From: JALYOC01 sp036675345
GTDB lineage: Bacteria; Myxococcota; Myxococcia; Myxococcales; Myxococcaceae
Length of the DNA: 64,000 bases
Assembly (NCBI GenBank): GCA_036675345.1
Contig: JAKFFE010000031.1
Location: 124,001 to 188,000, forward strand
Reading direction: 5' to 3'
The notes beneath the pieces are model-generated. The model worked only from the letters and a program-made list of their open reading frames with translations, was not told where the DNA came from and did no database searches. Shown here piece by piece: positions 42,817 to 48,260 of this stretch; the first letter of the stretch is position 1, and every line of letters starts with the position of its first letter. Both the position numbers and the translations under genes were made by a program.

Positions 42817-43299
42817 ATGGCCAAGATCAATCAACCGCCTCAGCCCGGGCCGATGTGGCCCTGGGGTGGTCCCCGCAATGTGCGCGAACGTCTGGTGGAC
42901 CGCGCGCAGCTGGACCGCACCAAGAAGACCGGCAAGACCGGCAACCCCAAGGCGCCGGCAATGGCCTCCTCGGCGTTGCTGGACTCCATCGGCCCCGCCC
43001 ACAACAGCGAGGGGCTGCGGTTGCCGCTGCCCACCCCTCCCCCCGGGCACGACGCCGACGTGGAGACCTTCTACGACCGGCCGCACCTGATCAACGTCGG
43101 GCGCCGCTCCGAGGACGACAAGAAGCAGATGCTGGACCGCGCCTTTGCCCGCCTCAACGCGCCCCCGGACCGGGTGGAGCGGATGAAGGCCCTGCTGGCG
43201 CGCGAGGCCCAGATGCTGTCCATCTGCGAGAACGTGGGGTCGGAGATGAAGGAGATCCTCCGGCTGATGTGGGACGCGCAGAAGGACGAGGGCATCTAG
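42817..43299 (+). CDS. T3SS-locus protein of unknown function
   Basis: A 160-residue cytoplasmic protein without signal peptide. The N-terminal 80 residues are Pro/Lys-rich and probably disordered (MAKINQPPQPGPMWPWGG). The C-terminal 65 are helical and charged (DKKQMLDRAFARLNAPPDRV, ERMKALLAREAQMLSICENV). TACGCT (42801-42806) precedes the ATG by ten bases without a ribosome site. No family is recognised. The position between the FlhB-like fragment and a TPR chaperone suggests a regulator, gatekeeper or chaperone partner. Confidence 0.7.
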   Translation: MAKINQPPQPGPMWPWGGPRNVRERLVDRAQLDRTKKTGKTGNPKAPAMASSALLDSIGPAHNSEGLRLPLPTPPPGHDADVETFYDRPHLINVGRRSEDDKKQMLDRAFARLNAPPDRVERMKALLAREAQMLSICENVGSEMKEILRLMWDAQKDEGI

Positions 43300-43303
43300 C
43301 CCC

Positions 43304-43798
43304 ATGCGCAATCCCAACGAGCTGGTCCCCCCGGCCGCCACCCAGGAAGAGGCCCGGCTGCAGCAGCTGCTGCAGCGCTGGGCCGACGGCAAGGCCACCC
43401 TCAAGGAGGTCCGGGGCTACGCGGACGAAGAGCTGTACGCGGTGGCCAAGACCGCCTACTTCTTCTTCCTCCAGGGGCGGATCGCCGAGGCCCGCACCCT
43501 GTTCCAGGGGCTGTACTCGGTGAACCCGGTGGATCCGTACTTCGCCCGGGCGCTGGGGGTGATTGAACTGGCCGCCGGGAACGCCCCAGGAGCGCTGCAG
43601 GCCTACGACGTGGCGATCAAGCTGCAGCCCCAGGACCCGGGGGTGTACGTGGGCCGCGCGGAGGTGAAGCTGCTGATGGGGCAGAAGACCCAGGCCGCCG
43701 AGGACCTCAAGAAGGCCACCACCCTGGGCAAGCCGGAGGATCCGAACCGGCTCAAGGCCACCGCGATGCTCAGCTCCCTGCGACTGCCCACCCGGTAG
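43304..43798 (+). CDS. SycD/LcrH-like TPR chaperone of the T3SS
   Basis: A 164-residue protein. A short N-terminal helix is followed by three TPRs (about residues 45-150). The layout ELYAVAKTAYFFFLQGRIAE / ARTLFQGLYSVNPVDPYFAR / ALGVIELAAGNAPGALQAYD closely follows SycD/LcrH/IpgC class II chaperones, including the aromatic-rich first repeat and the NPxDPYF turn. Such chaperones keep translocators soluble and can act as transcription co-regulators. It is immediately upstream of the tandem 46-residue protein genes and close to the triple-repeat protein, either of which could be a client. Confidence 0.85.
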   Translation: MRNPNELVPPAATQEEARLQQLLQRWADGKATLKEVRGYADEELYAVAKTAYFFFLQGRIAEARTLFQGLYSVNPVDPYFARALGVIELAAGNAPGALQAYDVAIKLQPQDPGVYVGRAEVKLLMGQKTQAAEDLKKATTLGKPEDPNRLKATAMLSSLRLPTR

Positions 43799-43810
43799 CG
43801 GATGTCGGAT

Positions 43811-43847
43811 GCTGTGATCCCCGGTGCGCAGGTGTAAGCGCCGGGAA
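43811..43847 (+). promoter_or_regulatory. Upstream conserved box, copy 1
   Basis: A 37-base block starting GCTGTGATCCC and containing GGTGCG and TGTAAGC. It is shared with 44186-44222 (about 30 of 37 identical) at the same distance (about 60 bases) above the -35-like GCAAC of each 46-residue protein gene. Conservation outside coding and core promoter suggests an activator site. Confidence 0.45.
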
Positions 43848-43874
43848 TGCCAGGGGAAAAAAGCCTCCAGGGCC

Positions 43875-43902
43875 GGCAACCTGAAAAGGGCCGCGCCGAT
43901 AA
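43875..43902 (+). promoter_or_regulatory. Candidate sigma-28-type promoter, 46-residue gene copy 1
   Basis: GGCAAC ends at 43880 and after 14 bases is followed by GCCGATAA (43895-43902), an exact match to the FliA -10 consensus, then TCAGTACAGG. The -35 half is not the enterobacterial TAAA, so a diverged sigma-28 specificity is proposed. Confidence 0.58.
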
Positions 43903-43953
43903 TCAGTACAGGAAGCGCATTTCGCGCCCCAGCCCCGAACCGGAGAGAAACAC

Positions 43954-44094
43954 ATGTCCTCGACCATTGCGCAGATGCAGAACATGAACCGTGAGATGGA
44001 AGCCAACAACCTGGCGATCCAGCGCGAGTCCCACCGCGCGGCGCTGGAGAAGTCCCGCCACGACGGCATCATGTCGATCATCAACAAGATGTAA
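43954..44094 (+). CDS. 46-residue helical protein, tandem copy 1
   Basis: A 46-residue protein (MSSTIAQMQNMNREME...), predicted to be one or two amphipathic helices, Met- and Asn-rich, ending in a hydrophobic GIMSIINKM. A second gene 394 bases downstream encodes exactly the same protein with only synonymous changes (three Arg codons). Promoter, upstream box and a terminator flank each copy separately. Size and helical C-terminus recall a shortened needle/filament subunit, but homology cannot be shown. High expression is suggested by GAGAG-type leader, strong promoter match and terminator. Confidence 0.8.
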   Translation: MSSTIAQMQNMNREMEANNLAIQRESHRAALEKSRHDGIMSIINKM

Positions 44095-44120
44095 TTTCGT
44101 CTCACCTTGTTGAACCGAAT

Positions 44121-44160
44121 GGGCGTGGCCTCCGAAAACCGGAGCCACGCCCTTCGACTT
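44121..44160 (+). terminator. Terminator after 46-residue gene copy 1
   Basis: A long stem GGGCGTGGC-TCCG/CGGAGCCACGCCC (13 pairs with one bulged C, loop AAAAC) followed by TTCGACTTT. It lies 26 bases after the stop. Confidence 0.85.
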
Positions 44161-44185
44161 TGCGGGCAGGGGAGGGATGTCTGCC

Positions 44186-44222
44186 GCTGTGATCCCGGGT
44201 GCGTTGATGTAAGCTGCCGCGA
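44186..44222 (+). promoter_or_regulatory. Upstream conserved box, copy 2
   Basis: The counterpart of 43811-43847: GCTGTGATCCC-GGGTGCG-TTGA-TGTAAGC. It lies about 60 bases above the GCAAC element of the second 46-residue protein gene. Confidence 0.45.
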
Positions 44223-44246
44223 TCAATGAAGAATTAATCCGGCGGT

Positions 44247-44274
44247 TGCAACTCCGGCAGGCAGGCTCCGATAA
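44247..44274 (+). promoter_or_regulatory. Candidate sigma-28-type promoter, 46-residue gene copy 2
   Basis: TTGCAAC ends at 44252 and after 14 bases is followed by TCCGATAA (44267-44274), then TCAGTACAGGAAGCGCAT as in copy 1. The leader to the ATG is about 20 bases longer than in copy 1, so the two messages can be told apart. Confidence 0.55.
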
Positions 44275-44347
44275 TCAGTACAGGAAGCGCATCCAGCGCC
44301 TCCCACTGGCAGCGCCTCACTCCCCGCATTCCTTTCGGAGAATCCCC

Positions 44348-44488
44348 ATGTCCTCGACCATTGCGCAGATGCAGAACATGAACCGCGAGATGGAAGCCAA
44401 CAACCTGGCGATCCAGCGGGAGTCCCACCGTGCGGCGCTGGAGAAGTCCCGCCACGACGGCATCATGTCGATCATCAACAAGATGTAA
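44348..44488 (+). CDS. 46-residue helical protein, tandem copy 2
   Basis: It encodes the same 46 residues as 43954-44094. Differences are three silent arginine-codon changes (residues 13, 24 and 28), while the leader and intergenic DNA differ much more. Identity at protein level with diverged surroundings points to strong purifying selection or gene conversion. CGGAG precedes the ATG as a ribosome site. Like copy 1 it is a monocistronic unit with its own promoter and terminator inside the T3SS locus. Filament subunit, secreted regulator or toxin-like peptide are all possible. Confidence 0.8.
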   Translation: MSSTIAQMQNMNREMEANNLAIQRESHRAALEKSRHDGIMSIINKM

Positions 44489-44509
44489 TTTCGTCCCCTG
44501 CGACGAAAC

Positions 44510-44550
44510 CGGGCGTGGCGCTCTTTCTGGGTGCCGCGCCCGTTCTCTTT
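44510..44550 (+). terminator. Terminator after 46-residue gene copy 2
   Basis: CGGGCG-T-GGC paired with GCC-G-CGCCCG (one mismatch, 13-base loop), followed by TTCTCTTT. A smaller hairpin, TTTCGTC/GACGAAA (44489-44508), directly overlaps the stop codon region. Confidence 0.7.
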
Positions 44551-44592
44551 GCGGGGTCCTGCCTCCCGCTGGGCGCCTCCCCGCAAATGAAT

Positions 44593-44624
44593 CGGGCCGG
44601 CCCCAGCGAACTGGAACCGGCCCG
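44593..44624 (-). terminator. Hairpin terminating the minus-strand TPR genes
   Basis: An 8-bp stem CGGGCCGG/CCGGCCCG with a 16-base loop, followed on the minus strand by ATTCATTTG. It lies 25 bases after the stop of the gene at 44650. Confidence 0.6.
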
Positions 44625-44649
44625 CGGCGTCTCTGCCTAAAAAGGGCGA

Positions 44650-44910
44650 CTACTTCAGCCGGGAGAGCAGCGCCTGCGCCTCGGTCTGGACGTTCTGCGC
44701 GGTGGACAGCGCGGACTCGGCCAACTTCCGGGCCTGATCCTTCTGGCCGCTGACGCTCAGCGCCACCGCCTGGAAGATCCGGACCCGGGCATCTTCACTG
44801 CCCATCTCCTCCAGGGTGTTCAGCTCCTTGAGGGCTTCGGCTCCATTGCCCGCTGCGATTGCCTTCTCCGCCCGCTCCATCAGGTTCTTGATCAGATCCT
44901 TCTGCGACAC
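44650..44910 (-). CDS. Small TPR-like helical protein
   Basis: An 86-residue cytoplasmic protein with two TPR-like helix pairs (LMERAEKAIAAGNGAEALKE, ARVRIFQAVALSVSGQKDQA). GTG 44910 has AAGGAGG five bases upstream, a strong ribosome site. It lies 60 bases downstream of the larger TPR gene on the same strand and is probably co-transcribed with it. Likely a protein-interaction module or chaperone tied to the T3SS by location only. Confidence 0.78.
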   Translation of the reverse strand: MSQKDLIKNLMERAEKAIAAGNGAEALKELNTLEEMGSEDARVRIFQAVALSVSGQKDQARKLAESALSTAQNVQTEAQALLSRLK

Positions 44911-44970
44911 GATGGCCTCCTTGGCTTGAACTGCTGGACAGTCTCTGGTGGGGAACTGGGGCCGGCCGGG

Positions 44971-46158
44971 TTAGCGGCGCAGCTTCTCCTGGCACTTGGC
45001 GACCAGCGCATCCGCCTCGGCCTTGAGGTACTGGTTCTTCGACGCCTGGACCTTCTGCGCGTACTGCAGCGCCAGCGAGTATTGCTTGGACAGGCCCAGG
45101 GCCAGCGCCTTGTCCAGATTCGCCTTGGGGAAGTCCGGATTGATCGCCAGCGCCGCGTCCAGCAGCTTGATCGCGCCCTCGGTGTCGGGGGGATTCTTGG
45201 TCATCAGCAGGGCCTCGGCCTGCTTGCAGGCATCCTCCGGCATCAGCGGCGTGGATGCGGCCGTCGCAGCGGCGGCGGGGGCAGGGGCAGCCGCCGGCAC
45301 CGGGACGTTGTGGCTTCCGGTGCGCGGGGGAACCGCCGCCTCCTGCCACAGCTCGGTGCTGCCGGTGGACTTGGGACGATTGCCGGCGGAGGTGGCCGCC
45401 GCCTGCGCCTCATCCCGCCACTTCTGGTACTCGGGCTCGTCCGGGTTCAGCTCCAGGGCCGCCACCGCGATGGTCAGCGCCGCCTGGAACTCCCGGGCGT
45501 CGAAGGCCAGCTTGTAGCCCTCGTCCAGCCACTGGGCCTTGGAGGGTTCGGTGGCGCGGTTGATCGCCTCCAGCATCGCCTGGCTGCCGGCGGTGGTCTC
45601 CCCCAGCGCGTAGTGGGCGCGGGAGAGCAGCAGGTAGGCCTCTCCGTCATTGGGTGCGGAGAACTCGCAGGCCTTCTGGTACTTGACCACCGCGTTGCGG
45701 TAGTCGCCCCGGCGCTCGGCGATCTTGGCCAGCTCCAGGTGGGCGCGCATGTTGCGGGCATCCACCCGCAAGGCCAGCTCGAACTCCTTCTGGGCCTTGG
45801 CGTCGTCCTTCTCCGCCAGGTACAGGCCGTAGTTGACGTGCTCCGCCGGACCGGCGCGGCGATCCTTGGCCGCGTCCTCCAGGTCCTTGAGACCCTTGTG
45901 GTCGCCCTTCTCGATCAGCAGCCGGCCCCGGAGGCTCTTGGCCTCCAGGTGATCCGGCTTGAGCTCGAACACCTGCTGGACGGTGGTCAGCGCGTCGTCG
46001 AGCTGCCCCGACGCCAGCTGGGTCCGCACCAGTCCCAGCAGGCACTTGGTGTCCTTGGGATCCGACTGCAGCGCTGCCTTGAACTCCGCCTCGGCCTCGG
46101 ACAGCAGACCCTGATTCAGGAGACGGTAGCCCTCATTCGACCGGGTCGGTGGAAGCAT
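44971..46158 (-). CDS. Multi-TPR protein on the opposite strand of the T3SS locus
   Basis: A 395-residue protein. ATG 46158 is preferred (weak GAGG just upstream); ATG 46188 would add ten basic residues. Seven or more TPR units cover residues 5-260 (EGYRLLNQGLLSEAEAEFKA, LGLVRTQLASGQLDDALTTV). An Ala/Pro linker (about 265-310) and a further helical repeat region up to the C-terminus (CKQAEALLMTKN, KALALGLSKQYSLALQYAQK) follow. There is no signal peptide. It is encoded between T3SS genes but transcribed against them, so it may be separately regulated. The function is unknown beyond protein binding. Confidence 0.78.
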   Translation of the reverse strand: MLPPTRSNEGYRLLNQGLLSEAEAEFKAALQSDPKDTKCLLGLVRTQLASGQLDDALTTVQQVFELKPDHLEAKSLRGRLLIEKGDHKGLKDLEDAAKDRRAGPAEHVNYGLYLAEKDDAKAQKEFELALRVDARNMRAHLELAKIAERRGDYRNAVVKYQKACEFSAPNDGEAYLLLSRAHYALGETTAGSQAMLEAINRATEPSKAQWLDEGYKLAFDAREFQAALTIAVAALELNPDEPEYQKWRDEAQAAATSAGNRPKSTGSTELWQEAAVPPRTGSHNVPVPAAAPAPAAAATAASTPLMPEDACKQAEALLMTKNPPDTEGAIKLLDAALAINPDFPKANLDKALALGLSKQYSLALQYAQKVQASKNQYLKAEADALVAKCQEKLRR

Positions 46159-46248
46159 GCGCCTCGCTCTTACCACACGGCATTTCACGAATGGAATGCG
46201 AAACCGGGGGACCGCCGTTTACGAAAACCAGGCTAGACTCCGGTGCCC

Positions 46249-46713
46249 ATGTCCGAGATCCGCGTCAGCAGAGATGCCCTCACCAGCCTGGTCCGAGACG
46301 CCTCGCGTCAAATCGAGCAGGTCGCCGGCACCGCGGTCGGGAAGCAGGCGGAGGCCCTCCTCAGCGAGGTCACCCAGTCGGTCTTCCAGGACGCCAAGGG
46401 GCCGGGGAAGGTCGCGGACCGGCTGCCCTCCGCGCTGGAGCGGTTGACCACCCAGCTCAAGGGGCTGGGGATTGACGCCGCCACCGTGGGCGAGGTGCTG
46501 AATCGGCTGGGAGAACAGCTGGCGGGCGCGCACCGCCAGATGCGCCCGGGCAAGACCCTGAAGAGCGCGCTGGCCAAGAACCAGGGCCTGCTGGAGGACG
46601 TGGACGAGGAGCTGCAGGAGGCGATCGACAGCCAGTCGGACGCGGCGGAGCTGCTGGCCCGCTTCGCGGAGGCGAAGGACCTGGCCAAGAAGGGTCGCTT
46701 CGGAAAGGTGTAG
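46249..46713 (+). CDS. Helical T3SS-locus protein of unknown function
   Basis: A 154-residue all-helical protein (VSRDALTSLVRDASRQIEQV, GPGKVADRLPSALERLTTQL, LLEDVDEELQEAIDSQSDAA) with no signal peptide or membrane segment. TAGACT (46234-46239) lies nine bases before ATG 46249 with no ribosome site, suggesting a leaderless transcript that opens the unit with the two TPR genes and perhaps sctV. No family is recognised. A gatekeeper (SctW-like), chaperone or needle-tip role is possible by location only. Confidence 0.7.
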   Translation: MSEIRVSRDALTSLVRDASRQIEQVAGTAVGKQAEALLSEVTQSVFQDAKGPGKVADRLPSALERLTTQLKGLGIDAATVGEVLNRLGEQLAGAHRQMRPGKTLKSALAKNQGLLEDVDEELQEAIDSQSDAAELLARFAEAKDLAKKGRFGKV

Positions 46714-46721
46714 GGGACCCC

Positions 46722-47459
46722 ATGGCCAGCTCCAACCACGTCCCCAGCTCCAAGGATCGCCCGGCCACCGTCGAACGGTCGGTGGCCGAAGACACCCTCT
46801 ACACCCCGGAACGGGTGGCAGCCTGGGTGCGCGGTGAATTGACCCTGGCCGAACTCTCCGCCGTCTCCGGACCGGAGATGCTGGAGATGGCGGTGGTGGG
46901 CTACTCGATGTACGAGCAGGGCCGCTACGAGGATGCGCGGGTGATCTTCAGCGGCCTGTGCGCGCTGGATCCCAAGGAGGGCTACTACCGCACCGCCCTG
47001 GGCGCGGTGTTCCTGGCCCTGGACGATCTGCCCCGCGCGGAGAAGTGCTTCAACGTGGCGATCCGGCTCAACGACCGGGAGATCGCCTCCTACGTGAACC
47101 GGGGCGAGGTGTACCTGCGCCAGGGCAAGATCCTGGAGGCGGCCAAGGACTTCAAGCGCGCGGTGGAGCTGGATCCGCACAGCCGGGATCCGATCACCCA
47201 GCGCGCGCGGGTGCTGGCGGCCGCGGCCCTGCAGACCCTGGAGTCGGCGCAGGCTGCCCCCCGGGTGCCGCAGAGCAGCGGCGTGCGCGCGGCGGTCCAG
47301 TCCTCCCAGTCCCAGCCGGTCCCGTCCTCCGCGCGTCAGCCCCGGGCACCCTCCCGGGCCGGGAACCCGGCGGCGGTCAGCAGCTTCGAGCGGGACTCCA
47401 AGCGCCCGTTCGACTCGCACCCGGAACGTCCCTTGGACCGCGCACCCAAAAAGAAGTAG
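46722..47459 (+). CDS. SycD-like TPR protein with long disordered tail
   Basis: A 245-residue protein. Residues 25-160 form a SycD-type core close to that of the 43304 protein (LTLAELSAVSGPEMLEMAVV, YSMYEQGRYEDARVIFSGLC, EYLRQGKILEAAKDF-like). The last 80 residues are Ser/Gln/Pro/Arg-rich and disordered, ending in KKK. It is probably a class II T3SS chaperone paralogue; the tail may regulate client binding. It lies 8 bases after the 46249 gene and 15 before the next TPR gene. Confidence 0.8.
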   Translation: MASSNHVPSSKDRPATVERSVAEDTLYTPERVAAWVRGELTLAELSAVSGPEMLEMAVVGYSMYEQGRYEDARVIFSGLCALDPKEGYYRTALGAVFLALDDLPRAEKCFNVAIRLNDREIASYVNRGEVYLRQGKILEAAKDFKRAVELDPHSRDPITQRARVLAAAALQTLESAQAAPRVPQSSGVRAAVQSSQSQPVPSSARQPRAPSRAGNPAAVSSFERDSKRPFDSHPERPLDRAPKKK

Positions 47460-47474
47460 GGGCAACGGCAAGCG

Positions 47475-48194
47475 ATGGCGAACAGCACCGGCAAGAAGGG
47501 GCCCACGCGTGGGCGGGTGGAGGTCACCTATTTCCAGAAGCCGGCGGATCGCACCCGCACGCTGCTGGAGACGCCGGTGGTCAGCCGGCGGGACACGCCT
47601 CCGGAACGCGGCCGGGCCCGGGACACGGTGCGCGAGCTGCCCATCCCCCAGGCCCAGGCGGTGATCACCGCGCCCCCGGTCCGCAAGGAGCGGCGGCGCA
47701 CCACCGAGCTGGAGCTGGAGATCCCGGCCCATGCGCGGGAGGAGAAGGCGCCCGCCCCCGGCAAGGACGGAATCGTTCGCCATGGGGCCAAGACCCTGGG
47801 CAAGAAGCAGATCGCCGAGATGGCCCAGTTTGGTCACCAGCTGTTCGAGAGCGGGCGGGTGACCGAGGCCAAGGCGGTGTTCGAGGGCCTGGTGGAGCTG
47901 GGTGTGGAGGACGCCTTCCCCCACACCATGCTGGGGATCTTGTTCCTGTCCGAAGGGGACCCCGACCGCGCCCTGACCCTGTTCCAGGCGGCGCTGGCCC
48001 TGGATCCCCGCGACCTGGCGGCCCGGGTCTACCGGGCGGAGGTCCAGCTGGGGCAGGGGAAGGTCCGCACCGCGGTGGCGGAGCTGGAAGCGCTGGCCGC
48101 CGCCACCCCCCCGGACAGCCCGTTCGGTGAGCGGGCACGCAAGCTGCTGTCAGAGGCGAGGTCGGGCAGCGCGGTGCGTCGCAAGAAGCGCTAG
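47475..48194 (+). CDS. TPR protein with N-terminal disordered arm, T3SS chaperone-like
   Basis: A 239-residue protein in which the order is reversed compared with its upstream neighbour. About 95 charged, disordered residues come first (PVVSRRDTPPERGRARD), then a three-TPR core (about 105-225: QFGHQLFESGRVTEAKAVFE, LGILFLSEGDPDRALTLFQA). The C-terminus is basic. It belongs to the same local TPR expansion as 27501, 43304 and 46722. It ends 66 bases before sctV, so it may help recruit client complexes to the SctV ring, but this is inference. Confidence 0.78.
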   Translation: MANSTGKKGPTRGRVEVTYFQKPADRTRTLLETPVVSRRDTPPERGRARDTVRELPIPQAQAVITAPPVRKERRRTTELELEIPAHAREEKAPAPGKDGIVRHGAKTLGKKQIAEMAQFGHQLFESGRVTEAKAVFEGLVELGVEDAFPHTMLGILFLSEGDPDRALTLFQAALALDPRDLAARVYRAEVQLGQGKVRTAVAELEALAAATPPDSPFGERARKLLSEARSGSAVRRKKR

Positions 48195-48260
48195 CCGGAG
48201 ACGGTCGGTGGTTGGGCCCTTGGGGGCGGGTCGGTTCGCGGGCTAGGATGCCCATCCCCG

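Noticed and set aside
43898..43903. GATAAT read as an ordinary sigma-70 -10 box
   Set aside because: The wider GCCGATAA match, the recurring GCAAC at a fixed 14-15 base distance and the local FliA-like sigma gene fit a sigma-28 type better. A housekeeping role is not fully excluded.
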